Shown here one piece after another: positions 46,586 through 54,503 of a stretch of DNA of 64,000 bases. Under the pieces are notes generated by a model. The model did no database searches and was not told where the DNA came from. It saw nothing but the letters and a program-made list of their open reading frames with translations. This DNA comes from Nocardia alba NBRC 108234. GTDB taxonomy: Bacteria > Actinomycetota > Actinomycetes > Mycobacteriales > Mycobacteriaceae. The stretch covers positions 868,001-932,000 of the forward strand of contig NZ_BDAX01000002.1 of NCBI RefSeq assembly GCF_001612665.1, given 5' to 3'. Within the stretch, counting starts at the first letter, position 1. Every line of letters begins with the position of its first letter. The position numbers and the translations under genes are program-made.

Positions 46586-47716
46586 TCAGTGCGAGCGGTG
46601 CGTGCACAACAGCGACATTCGATGCAGCGCGTCGGCCACCGAGGGTTCGAGGTCGGCGACCTCGAGCAGCCGACGTGCGCGCTCGACGCGCTCGCCGATC
46701 ATCTGCTCGGCACGGCGGCGGGCGCCGCTGTCGGTGATCACGGCTTGCGCGAGCGCCACGCTCTGCTCGTCGATGGTCCCGGCTCGCCAGAGCTCTCGGA
46801 GCCGGGCACGATCCGACGGCTCGGCGAGCTGATCGGCCAGCGCGATCACCGTGGTCGCCTTGCGTTCCCTGACATCGTCGCCCGTGGGTTTTCCGGTGGT
46901 CGCCGGGTCGCCGAAGATGCCGAGAAGGTCGTCGCGGAGCTGGAACGCTTCGCCGATCAGGTCGCCGTATTCACCGAGCACGCGCATCACCGGCTCGTCG
47001 CAGCCGGCCATCGCCGCACCCAATTCGAGCGGGCGGCGCACGGTGTAGTTGCCGGATTTCCGCCGCGCGATGTCCATCACCGCGTCCAAGCTCGGTAGCC
47101 GCTTCGCGTCGTTGGTCAGGTCCGCGAGCTGGCCGACCGCCAGCTCGCTGCGCATCGCGTCGTAGCGCGGCCAGGCCCGGTCCAGCGCGGCGGCGGGCAG
47201 GCCGCTCTCGCGCACCATCCGCTCGGCCCACACCAGGAACAGGTCGGCCACCAGGATCGCCGCGGACTCACCGAATCGGGCCGACGAGCCCGACAGCCCC
47301 TGATCGCGGTGCCACGCGGCCAGCCGCAGATGCGTCGACTGTCGCCCTCGCCGGACCGTCGACTCGTCCATCACGTCGTCTTGCACCAGCGCGAACGCGT
47401 GGAGCAGCTCCGCGGCCGCGGCCGCCCGCAGCGCGGCTTCGGATTCCCCGGCGCCGCCGCAGAGCCAGCCGAGGTAGCCGAATACCGACCGGACGCATTT
47501 GCCGCCCGACGCGAAATCCACCATCAATCGGCCCGGCAGCGAGAATCCCGCCGGGTCGAGTTCTGCCGCGCAGCGCGCGCGGACGAACTCGTCGACATGA
47601 TCGCGGACCGAGCTCTGAGTGCGTGCGAGCCAGTCGGCGAACCGCGCGGCATCCTCACCGCCGGTCGCGGATTGGCTGGGTCGAAGCGCGATTGCTACTC
47701 GTTCGGCGTCCACCAC
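46586..47716 (-). CDS. crtE: Geranylgeranyl diphosphate synthase
   Basis: About 376 residues from GTG 47716 (or 47713). Polyprenyl-synthetase motifs: GGKCVRSVFGYLGW, first aspartate-rich motif LVQDDVMDES, and FQLRDDLLGIFGDPATTGKPTGDDVRERK with the second. It is first in the crtE-crtI-crtB set, 34 bases before crtI, so it supplies geranylgeranyl diphosphate to CrtB. A second polyprenyl synthetase in the window (59679-60746) belongs to the encapsulin operon and is distinct. Confidence 0.92.
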   Translation of the reverse strand: MVDAERVAIALRPSQSATGGEDAARFADWLARTQSSVRDHVDEFVRARCAAELDPAGFSLPGRLMVDFASGGKCVRSVFGYLGWLCGGAGESEAALRAAAAAELLHAFALVQDDVMDESTVRRGRQSTHLRLAAWHRDQGLSGSSARFGESAAILVADLFLVWAERMVRESGLPAAALDRAWPRYDAMRSELAVGQLADLTNDAKRLPSLDAVMDIARRKSGNYTVRRPLELGAAMAGCDEPVMRVLGEYGDLIGEAFQLRDDLLGIFGDPATTGKPTGDDVRERKATTVIALADQLAEPSDRARLRELWRAGTIDEQSVALAQAVITDSGARRRAEQMIGERVERARRLLEVADLEPSVADALHRMSLLCTHRSH

Positions 47717-47744
47717 TCGATTGTGACACCGATCGAGGAAAAAT

Positions 47745-47763
47745 GCATCGTTAGCGCATCGTT
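47745..47763 (-). promoter_or_regulatory. Direct repeats upstream of crtE
   Basis: On the minus strand AACGATGC occurs twice with an 11-base period (47756-47763 and 47745-47752). One helical turn of spacing fits a regulator binding to tandem half-sites. The plus-strand ATGCATCG overlapping the second repeat also occurs upstream of the SDR-DUF2867 gene (42532-42540 region). Confidence 0.4.
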
Positions 47764-47786
47764 TGACTGTTCGGGGTGGTGTGACC

Positions 47787-48419
47787 TCAGTTCGAGACGC
47801 CAACCGCGGTGCGCAGGTGCCGGCGCTGCTCGATGCTGTCGAGCATGAAGTCGGCGGCATCCGCACAGGTGATGGCGTAGCCCGTGGCCCGTCCGGTCGG
47901 GTCGACCTTGACCGTCCCCTTGGCGGCACCCGCCTTCAGGGCGGGTAAACGCACGGCTGTCCACGCCAGTTCACTGTCCGCGAGCCGCGCTTCCATCACC
48001 ACCTTGGCGTCGAGAATGGGCGGCAGTCGGCGCGCGAACAGCGGCACCAGGACACGCCGAAAGAGGAACGCACCGGAACCGGGTAGCCCCATGTTGCTCG
48101 CGCACACGAGTCGTTCGATGCGGTGCGCGCGCATTTCCTCGATGATCACGCGGGTGGCGTCGGGTACGAAGTCATTGGGTTTGCCGTCGCCGAGACCGCC
48201 GACGCCCAGGTACTGGATCACGGCATCGGCGCCGTCCAGCGTGCGCGCGACGGCTGCCGGATCCAACGCGTCGCCGCGGACCACGCGAACGCCGGGCGGC
48301 GCCTTGTCGGCGCTCGCCTGGGACCGAGCGAGAACGGTGACGTCGTGTCCACGTTCCAGCCCTGCGGCAACGGCGGCGCTGCCGCCCATCCCGGTCGAAC
48401 CGAAGACCACCAATTTCAT
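47787..48419 (-). CDS. NAD(P)-binding atypical SDR (NmrA/NAD-dependent epimerase-like)
   Basis: 210 residues from ATG 48419. LVVFGSTGMGGSAAVAAGLERGHDVTVLARS is a Rossmann start of the atypical SDR kind, and RLVCASNMGLPGSG and WTAVRLPALKAGAA are typical of the NAD(P)H-binding (PF13460) group. No YxxxK pair is seen. It diverges from a TetR gene across two palindromes and is the likely regulated target. Confidence 0.85.
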   Translation of the reverse strand: MKLVVFGSTGMGGSAAVAAGLERGHDVTVLARSQASADKAPPGVRVVRGDALDPAAVARTLDGADAVIQYLGVGGLGDGKPNDFVPDATRVIIEEMRAHRIERLVCASNMGLPGSGAFLFRRVLVPLFARRLPPILDAKVVMEARLADSELAWTAVRLPALKAGAAKGTVKVDPTGRATGYAITCADAADFMLDSIEQRRHLRTAVGVSN

Positions 48420-48482
48420 GTTCCGAACCCCGCCCTGTGTGGTCGTTAGAGGTCGCGATCGCCCATCCGGGCGGCTCCTCTC

Positions 48483-48502
48483 ACGACAGTAGTTACTGTT
48501 GT
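48483..48502. promoter_or_regulatory. Candidate TetR operator 1
   Basis: ACGACAGTAGTTACTGTTGT is an imperfect 20-base palindrome, differing from site 2 at only a few positions, in the divergent promoter between the SDR and TetR genes. Confidence 0.75.
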
Positions 48503-48507
48503 TTATT

Positions 48508-48527
48508 ACGACAGTAACTACTGTCGT
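48508..48527. promoter_or_regulatory. Candidate TetR operator 2
   Basis: ACGACAGTAACTACTGTCGT is palindromic except for its central two bases. It lies 25 bases (about 2.5 helical turns) from site 1, centre to centre, and 29 bases upstream of the TetR ATG. Paired sites suggest repression of both divergent genes. Confidence 0.78.
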
Positions 48528-48555
48528 ATGGTTGGTCAAGACGGAAGGCGGACAC

Positions 48556-49194
48556 ATGGTCAGAACCTGGGCGACAGACGACCCGAAGGCCGCGCTCATG
48601 GCGCGCAAACGAGCCCAGATCGTCGCGGCCGCGCGAACCGCGTTCCTCGGCGAGGGCTACGCCGCGAGCTCGGTCAACAAGATCGCTGACGATGCCGGCG
48701 TCTCGATCAAGACCCTCTATCGCCACTTCGAGACGAAGGACGAGCTCTTCACCGCCGTCATCGCGGGACTCTGCGCACCCGAGGGACAAAGTCCCCGAAA
48801 CCCCGCCTGGTACAACGATCCGCCCGAGATCGGGTTGGTCCGCGCGGGCGAGGAGTATCTGCGCCATGTCCTGTCCGGCGAGCAGCTCGCGCTCTATCGG
48901 ATCGTGGCCCACGACGTACATCGGTTTCCCGAACTCGGACGAATCTATCGACGCGAGGTCCTCGTCCGCGCCGGCCTGCTCTTCGTGGCGTACCTGGACC
49001 GTTGGCGTGAGCGCTCGAACTGGCGAATCACGGACGAGTACGAGGCGGCCGCGGTGTTCGGCGGGCTACTGAAAGCCGGGCTCTTCGACCAGGCATTGCT
49101 CGGCGGAGCGCGACCCGACGCCGAGCAGATCACCCGCCGAGCGCGCCACGCGACCGACGAGTTCCTGACCGTCCTGGCAGCGGGCTGCCTATAA
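48556..49194 (+). CDS. TetR family transcriptional regulator
   Basis: 212 residues from ATG 48556 with GGAAGGCGG upstream. HTH region FLGEGYAASSVNKIADDAGVSIKTLYRHFETKDELFTAVI; the C-terminal domain has the AefR-like pattern (EEYLRHVLSGEQLALYRIVAHDVHRFPELG). It most likely represses itself and the divergent SDR through the paired palindromes in the intergenic region. Confidence 0.93.
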   Translation: MVRTWATDDPKAALMARKRAQIVAAARTAFLGEGYAASSVNKIADDAGVSIKTLYRHFETKDELFTAVIAGLCAPEGQSPRNPAWYNDPPEIGLVRAGEEYLRHVLSGEQLALYRIVAHDVHRFPELGRIYRREVLVRAGLLFVAYLDRWRERSNWRITDEYEAAAVFGGLLKAGLFDQALLGGARPDAEQITRRARHATDEFLTVLAAGCL

Positions 49195-49279
49195 CGCGGC
49201 GCACGTCTAAGCTTGGCTCGATCCAGTCGACAACGCCGCAGCGCCACCCAGGGCCACCGGCCCACCCCCGAGGATTCCG

Positions 49280-50206
49280 ATGACCTTGTCCCCCACCATG
49301 TCTCGCGCGCTCACCGTATGCGCGGTCACCGCGGCAGCCGCTGTCCTCCCCTGCGCGCAGACCGCTTCGGCCGAACCGGTCTCCTGCCCGCAATGGACTC
49401 GGCAGACCGTCGCGACGGGCTATGGCGTACTGGAGAATCTCGGGTTCGACGGTCGTGGAAACCTGCTGTTGGCAGAGCAATCCGCCACTGGATCAGCCGG
49501 TTCTCTGCAACGACTCGGTGCCGACGGCGCGAGATCTGTCGCGGTCGCGGACGTCGAGGGGCCCGGAGCCGTGCTGGTCGTCGGCGATACCGCGTATTTC
49601 ACGACGGGCAACACCGTCACCGCCGCACTGGCCGACCGTGCCGACGGGACGATTCACGCCCTGCACCTGCCGAGCGGCGCCGTGACGACGGTGGCCACCG
49701 GTCTGACGATGCCCAACGGATTGGCGCAGTTGCCCAACGGCGACTTCGTCGTCAGCAGAGACGTCGGTGTCGCGACCCTGACCCGGGTCACCCCCGACAA
49801 CGTCGCGACGCCGTACGCGCCGTCGCTGAGCTCCACCAACGGCCTCGCGTTCGACCGGCCCCGCAACCGGCTCATCGTCTCGACGACGTTCAACCCGACA
49901 TCGGTCATCGCCGCCGTCGACTACGCCGATCCCGACAGCCCACCGCGTCAGGCCGTGATCCCCGGCATCGGGCCGGTGAACTCGGCCGACGATCTGACCG
50001 TCGGGCCGGACGGCACGGCCTATGTGACCCTCAACGTGGCGGGCAGTATCCACCAGGTCGACGTGGACACCGGCCGAACCTGCGCGATCGCGCAGGACCT
50101 GCCCCTGTCCTCGTCGGCACGGTTCGGATCCGGACCCGGCTGGGACCCGAAGTCGTTGTACGTCACCAGTTTCCTGGGGACCGTCACCAAGCTGACGCCG
50201 CCCTGA
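49280..50206 (+). CDS. Secreted beta-propeller protein (SMP-30/gluconolactonase-like)
   Basis: 308 residues. A signal peptide is clear (ALTVCAVTAAAAVLPCAQTASA, cleavage near residue 33). The remaining sequence has repeated propeller strands: GVLENLGFDGRGNLLLAEQ, GLTMPNGLAQLPNGDFVVSRDVG, STNGLAFDRPRNRLIVSTTF, SADDLTVGPDGTAYVTLNVAG. These fit the SMP-30/ScyD-like six-bladed fold. No catalytic metal ligands can be assigned with certainty, so the function is open. Probably periplasmic or secreted. Confidence 0.8.
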   Translation: MTLSPTMSRALTVCAVTAAAAVLPCAQTASAEPVSCPQWTRQTVATGYGVLENLGFDGRGNLLLAEQSATGSAGSLQRLGADGARSVAVADVEGPGAVLVVGDTAYFTTGNTVTAALADRADGTIHALHLPSGAVTTVATGLTMPNGLAQLPNGDFVVSRDVGVATLTRVTPDNVATPYAPSLSSTNGLAFDRPRNRLIVSTTFNPTSVIAAVDYADPDSPPRQAVIPGIGPVNSADDLTVGPDGTAYVTLNVAGSIHQVDVDTGRTCAIAQDLPLSSSARFGSGPGWDPKSLYVTSFLGTVTKLTPP

Positions 50207-50278
50207 TCATCGGTTGAGGCAGACCATCACGAGCAGCGAACCCCTACCGATTCTCGTCGGGCGCAATACAGTGGCCGC

Positions 50279-50992
50279 ATGCGTGGACGATTTCGAACAG
50301 TGCTGCACTCGACCGCGGCTGCCGCGGCGGTACTGGCGCTGCCCGCGGTGCCGACCGCGGCCGCCGACCCGATCCCCCACTCCGACAACTGCGCGCAGGT
50401 CCGGGTTGTCACTGTTCGAGGCACCCTAGAACCGCAGTCCGGGAGTCTGCTGCTCACTCCGCTGGGCGGACGGATCGCCCAGGAATCCGGGCGCCGCGCC
50501 ACGGTGACAGAGCTCGAGTATCCAGCCTCGATGGCCACCGACGGCGCCGTGCGCGGGGTGGAGAATCTGACCGCGCTGCTCAACGAGGCTGCCGCCGCAT
50601 GCCCTGACCAGCAACTGGTCCTGCTCGGCTACTCGCAGGGCGCGCGCGTGATCGGCAACACTCTCGCCGCGCGTACCGCGTTGACCGACCGGGCAGCCGC
50701 GCGAATCAGCGCCATCGCCCTGTTCGGCAGCCCGCTGTTCAACGGAACGGAACCCTACGATCGCGGCAGCTTCGATCCGGGCCTGTCCGGTACCGGTGCC
50801 CTGCGCACCGGCGCGCTCACCGAATTCGGCGATCGCCTGCGTGACTACTGCAACGCCGGTGACCGGGTCTGTCAGGGCGGCGACCCGGCCGCAGGGTTCG
50901 GAAATGCCCTCAGCTACGGCCATTTCGCGTACTTCGTCAATGACAATCGTGACCGAGCCGCGGTATTCGTCGGGGAACAGCTCGGCCGATAG
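50279..50992 (+). CDS. Secreted cutinase family esterase
   Basis: 237 residues with an N-terminal signal (TVLHSTAAAAAVLALPAVPTAAA). The cutinase nucleophile elbow is LLGYSQGARVI, the Asp lies near CQGGD, and the His is in SYGHFAYF; four cysteines are spaced as in the family (CAQV, CPDQ, CNAG, CQGG). Actinobacterial members hydrolyse medium-chain esters, phospholipids or mycolyl esters outside the cell. Ends at a strong convergent hairpin. Confidence 0.9.
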   Translation: MRGRFRTVLHSTAAAAAVLALPAVPTAAADPIPHSDNCAQVRVVTVRGTLEPQSGSLLLTPLGGRIAQESGRRATVTELEYPASMATDGAVRGVENLTALLNEAAAACPDQQLVLLGYSQGARVIGNTLAARTALTDRAAARISAIALFGSPLFNGTEPYDRGSFDPGLSGTGALRTGALTEFGDRLRDYCNAGDRVCQGGDPAAGFGNALSYGHFAYFVNDNRDRAAVFVGEQLGR

Positions 50993-51020
50993 CGCGGCCT
51001 TCGCCGCGTGCACCCGGTGA

Positions 51021-51056
51021 CCGAGCGACCCGCACTTCCTACGTGCGGGTTCTCGG
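51021..51056. terminator. Bidirectional hairpin between the cutinase and DUF2637 genes
   Basis: ACCCGCAC (51028-51035) and GTGCGGGT (51043-51050) form a perfect 8-base-pair stem with a 7-base loop, extended by the outer CCGAG/CTCGG pair (51021-51025 and 51052-51056). It overlaps the last codons of the minus-strand gene. Confidence 0.65.
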
Positions 51057-51647
51057 TGTCGTCGGTGGCGTCCTCGCCTCGCTGCGGTGCTGGTCCCACC
51101 AGTCGTTGTCATGACGGGAAGAGCTCGACTCCTTCGACGGCGCCGATTCGGTCGGAATCCCGAGGACCCGCAGTCGCCAGTCGTCCTCAGGGATCGCGGC
51201 CACGATCCGGACGGGCACAACCGCGGTGAGCAGCAGGTAGTTGCCCACGCAGATCATCAGGCAGATCGGCGGAACCGACACCACGATCGCCGTCCCGAGG
51301 GTGCCCATCTGGATCGGATCACGGGAGATGGCCAGTAGGTTCCCGCAGATGCTGGCCAGCACGGCGGCGACGAGCAACAACTCGTACACCCGGACCAGCG
51401 AGGTGGCCTTGTCGTCGCGGATGCCCACCAGCGTGATGAAGGTGCAGGCGACCAGCGCGACGGTGAGACCGACCACCACCGGCCACAGCCAGGTCAGGTG
51501 CTCGGGTACGCCCGCTACCCGCGCGAGGGTGGAGGTGAAGGTGAAGGAGGCGATTGCCGCGGCGACGACCAAGATCGACCCTAAGCCCACAAGTAGCTTC
51601 GGTACCGTAACAGGGATAGGGCGGGGGAAAGGGTCCGTGTGGTCCAT
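51039..51647 (-). CDS. DUF2637-like membrane protein
   Basis: 202 residues with four hydrophobic helices (about 18-38, 50-68, 88-106, 118-140) and a 45-residue polar C-terminal tail. GVPEHLTWLWPVVVGLTVALVACTF resembles the landmark of DUF2637, a family found in actinobacterial chromosomes and, as SpdA/SpdB-like spread proteins, on conjugative plasmids. No other transfer gene is present. It lies opposite the primase-polymerase-like gene, with 247 bases between. Confidence 0.68.
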   Translation of the reverse strand: MDHTDPFPRPIPVTVPKLLVGLGSILVVAAAIASFTFTSTLARVAGVPEHLTWLWPVVVGLTVALVACTFITLVGIRDDKATSLVRVYELLLVAAVLASICGNLLAISRDPIQMGTLGTAIVVSVPPICLMICVGNYLLLTAVVPVRIVAAIPEDDWRLRVLGIPTESAPSKESSSSRHDNDWWDQHRSEARTPPTTPRTRT

Positions 51648-51683
51648 CAGGCTCCATCCTACGGGCTATGGTCACCAAATATG

Positions 51684-51709
51684 CAGGCACCCAACAGAGT
51701 ACGTGCCTG
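51684..51709. repeat. Inverted repeat in the 51.65-51.89 kb gap
   Basis: CAGGCAC (51684-51690) and GTGCCTG (51703-51709) are perfect 7-base arms around 12 bases, just upstream of the DUF2637 gene and within the divergent promoter region. It may be an operator; the regulator is unknown. Confidence 0.35.
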
Positions 51710-51894
51710 CGCGGAGTACGAGACATCGCAGAACTCGCCCCACGTCGCGGCGGTCCTGGTTACCGACCAGTCAGTGCGGATCCGGTTGCCGGGCCGGCCC
51801 GTGTGTGGTGCGGCGCAGTACGCTGTCTCCGGCATAGCCGCCTGTCAGAGAAAGCGCGGTCGATCGGCTGCCATCCGACGCCGGAGGAACACCC

Positions 51895-52563
51895 GTGGGA
51901 CTCGAGAACGAGGAGTTCGATTGCGCCGACCCACCATTGGCGATTTCGCCCACCGAGGCCCGCCGGTACTGGTCCGACCACCGGCACCACGATTGTGAGC
52001 TCGGCGCTGCCGCGTGGGAGGTCCTGGCCGGGTCCCGGGGTCGCCCCTGGTCCGACACGCCCCATCCGAACACCCCGCGGGACTGGCTGACGGCCTATCG
52101 GCACCGCGGACTGCCGACCGAATTCACCGCCGACGCGACAGGCGTGGACCTGGTCTGCGACGACACGGTCACCGCGCTCCTCGTTCCCGCCGGACTGGCC
52201 GCCGCCACCTACGACCACACCGCGTTGGCGGTACCGACCCTCGCCACCGCACCGCCCTATGTTCCGCTGCATCGCTGGGCGATGCTCACCCGAACCGCAC
52301 CCGTGTCCGACGACGCCACCAGCGCGCTCGCCGACCTCCATATCACCGTCCTCGCACCCGGCGATCGCCTGCGGCTGCCCACCGGGCCGAGCACCCGCCT
52401 CGACCCACCGCGCTACTGGCACGAATGGCCGCGCCGGTCCGTGGCAGGCAAGCCTCATCTCGTCCGATTGCTCCAAGTCGCCAATCTCGCACTGGCCACC
52501 GGCGCGGTGGGGCGTCGCCTGACATCGACCGACGGCCGCCTCGTGGTCCTGCGAAACCGGTGA
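51895..52563 (+). CDS. Hypothetical protein, primase-polymerase-like
   Basis: 222 residues from GTG 51895 with GGAGG upstream. The segment VDLVCDDTVTALLVPAGL, then PLHRWAMLTRTAP, LHITVLAPGDRLRLPTGPSTRLDPPRYW resembles short chromosomal proteins annotated as bifunctional DNA primase/polymerase relatives in actinobacteria. I see no Asp-x-Asp catalytic motif, so enzymatic activity is doubtful. The assignment is tentative; no other replication genes are nearby. Confidence 0.5.
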   Translation: MGLENEEFDCADPPLAISPTEARRYWSDHRHHDCELGAAAWEVLAGSRGRPWSDTPHPNTPRDWLTAYRHRGLPTEFTADATGVDLVCDDTVTALLVPAGLAAATYDHTALAVPTLATAPPYVPLHRWAMLTRTAPVSDDATSALADLHITVLAPGDRLRLPTGPSTRLDPPRYWHEWPRRSVAGKPHLVRLLQVANLALATGAVGRRLTSTDGRLVVLRNR

Positions 52564-52570
52564 TCGCTGC

Positions 52571-53740
52571 TCAGGGGATCGCCGGTGGGCGGTCGGGAAC
52601 GAGGAGGCCGGCGATTTCCGCGCCGATGCCGACGGCGTTGTTCCGGTCGGAGTCGGAGGTGGGCCCCAGGGTGTCGTAGACGACGACGGTCGTCTCGGTT
52701 TTCGTATCGTAGAAGGCGACGCCGTCGTAGCCGCCGTAGGACGGGTTCATGTACAGCCAGTCGGCGAGGTGAACCACCCCGAAGGCGAAGTATTTCTCGG
52801 TGGTGAACGGGCCCAGACCCGCGGTCGACGGGCCCATCATCTGCTGGAACTGGTCGGGGGTGAGTCGTTCGCCGGTGCCGAGTGCATGCACCCAGCGCCC
52901 GACGTCGCCGACGGTGGAGTTCATGTTGCCGCTGTGCAGGAAGGCGGTGGGGTTCCAGAAGGTGGAGTCCTCGAAGAAGCCTCGTTCGTTGGTGTAGCCG
53001 TGCAGGATCGGCTCGTCGACCTGCGGGGTCAGCACCACCTCGCTGTCGTGCATGCCCAGCGGGACGGTGATGTGCTCGGCGATCAGTTCCCCGAGGGGCT
53101 TGCCCGCTGCCCGCTGCAGGACCTCGCCGAGGACGACCAGATCGCTGTGGGCGTAGGCGAAGCTGGTGCCCGGCTCGAACAGCGGCGGGCGCGCGTCGGC
53201 ACGTTCCAGTAGCTGCGGCGCGGTCCATTCTCGAATCGGGTTCTCGCCGAAGATCTTCAGGAACTCCGGTTCGGTCACATAGTCGGCGATTCCGGAGGTG
53301 CTGTCGGCGAGCATCCGCGCGGTGATCTTGTCGGCGCGCGGAAAGTCGGGCAGCCAGCGGGCGATGGGTTCGTCGATTTTCAGCACGCCCCGTCCGTCGA
53401 GTCGCCACAGGACTGTCGACAGCATGGGTTCCATGGGCTGGCCGACGCGCAGTCGCATATCAGTGGTCGCCGGCACCCCGAGCGGTGATCCGCCCTGCGC
53501 ACCCAGCACGATCTGTTCCTCACCACGCCATGCGCCGTAGACCACGGAGCTGAGATCGAGCTCGGTCATCTTCGCGCGCACGATGTCGGCGATCCTCGCC
53601 GCGTCGGCGCTGTCGACCGTGGAAGACGGGGAGCCGCCGGATTTCTCCTGCGTCGCGCAACCGCCCGCGGCCGCGGCGAGCACGACCGCGAGCACCACGC
53701 ATGCTCTACGGCATCCGCGATGCCTCGGAAAGTCGCTCAT
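52571..53740 (-). CDS. Beta-lactamase-fold lipoprotein without the catalytic Ser and Lys
   Basis: 389 residues from ATG 53740 with AGGGA upstream. The N-terminus is a lipoprotein signal ending AAAAGGC. The rest follows the class C beta-lactamase/D-Ala-D-Ala carboxypeptidase fold (LDGRGVLKIDEPIARWLPDF, ITARMLADSTSGIADYV, PLGMHDSEVVL). But where SxxK is expected (normally RIGSxTK) the sequence reads RVGQPMEP, and the YxN position reads FAYAHSD. Both the nucleophile Ser and its Lys partner are missing, so it should not hydrolyse peptides; a binding or regulatory role is more likely. Confidence 0.85.
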   Translation of the reverse strand: MSDFPRHRGCRRACVVLAVVLAAAAGGCATQEKSGGSPSSTVDSADAARIADIVRAKMTELDLSSVVYGAWRGEEQIVLGAQGGSPLGVPATTDMRLRVGQPMEPMLSTVLWRLDGRGVLKIDEPIARWLPDFPRADKITARMLADSTSGIADYVTEPEFLKIFGENPIREWTAPQLLERADARPPLFEPGTSFAYAHSDLVVLGEVLQRAAGKPLGELIAEHITVPLGMHDSEVVLTPQVDEPILHGYTNERGFFEDSTFWNPTAFLHSGNMNSTVGDVGRWVHALGTGERLTPDQFQQMMGPSTAGLGPFTTEKYFAFGVVHLADWLYMNPSYGGYDGVAFYDTKTETTVVVYDTLGPTSDSDRNNAVGIGAEIAGLLVPDRPPAIP

Positions 53741-53846
53741 GACAGAGATCCCTTCGTCGAGGAACACTCACGATCAGCAGCGAAGTCGAATCTACGCGTC
53801 GACCGAACCCAGTCGGCCTTTCCGCACAGCGCGTCACCGTATCCGG

Positions 53847-54329
53847 TCAGTGCTTCAGCGAAGGGTCCCAGCGATTGGCGAGCAGGGTGAAGCTCGGGAG
53901 GTCCTCCAACGAGGTCAATGCCTCGTAGATGCGCTCGTATCGCGTGGACGCGATACGCCACACTCCGTCCGAATCGCGACGATACGTATCGGAATAGTAT
54001 CCGGCACCACGGATCTGAACCTTCGCGCCCGGCACGAGGACGGTGTCCTCGAACGCCCACGACCCCGTCGCGGTGTCTGCGTCGACCTCGATCTCGGGGT
54101 GATCGGCGATGTGGACCGTGACGACCCCCGGTCCGAGGTTGTTCCGCATGAAGGCCACGACGTCGGCTCGATTGTCGTACCGCAGTGGCTCGCCCATGGC
54201 CTGGGTGCCGTACCGCGCGCTGATGTCCTCGGCGAGGCAGTCCGCGAACTCGCCCCACAGCTTCAGGTCGAGCGTGCGGAAGTAGCGGTGCTTGAGACGT
54301 TTGATCTCCTCGATCGCAACCAGGTCCAT
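53847..54329 (-). CDS. NTF2/SnoaL-like protein, possible KstR-regulated
   Basis: 160 residues. The start AIEEIKRLKHRYFRTLDLKLWGEFADCLAED, and the sheet VTVHIADHPEIEVDADTATGSWAFED, form the SnoaL/ketosteroid-isomerase-like fold, with the late YRRDSDGVWRIASTRYERI typical of polyketide-cyclase-like members. Twelve bases upstream of the start is a palindrome matching the KstR consensus TnnAACnnGTTnnA. Together these suggest a role in steroid catabolism, but the family is large and catalysis is unproven. Confidence 0.85.
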   Translation of the reverse strand: MDLVAIEEIKRLKHRYFRTLDLKLWGEFADCLAEDISARYGTQAMGEPLRYDNRADVVAFMRNNLGPGVVTVHIADHPEIEVDADTATGSWAFEDTVLVPGAKVQIRGAGYYSDTYRRDSDGVWRIASTRYERIYEALTSLEDLPSFTLLANRWDPSLKH

Positions 54330-54340
54330 GACGGGAGTGT

Positions 54341-54354
54341 AGAACGTGTTCTAG
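54341..54354. promoter_or_regulatory. Candidate KstR operator
   Basis: TAGAACGTGTTCTA fits TnnAACnnGTTnnA, the published consensus for KstR, the cholesterol-responsive TetR regulator of mycobacteria and relatives, and is a full palindrome. It lies directly upstream of the NTF2-like gene. Confidence 0.6.
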
Positions 54355-54402
54355 ATTCAGCGCGGGAAAAGTGGATCCGCGAACAGAAGGGCACCACGCA
54401 AA

Positions 54403-54421
54403 TTAGGTTTGACTAACCTTA
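54403..54421. promoter_or_regulatory. Candidate IdeR/DtxR iron box
   Basis: TTAGGTTTGACTAACCTTA matches the 19-base iron-box consensus TTAGGTTAGGCTAACCTAA at all but four positions. It is 82 bases upstream of the Mtb12-like gene. IdeR binds such sites with iron and represses the downstream gene. Confidence 0.75.
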
Positions 54422-54503
54422 CTCGCTTGAGTACCGTGCTGAGCATTATCGGCGGCATCGACAGCCGCCGAGCACTGTTTCGAGTGTTCGCGGAGGAAAT
54501 GCC

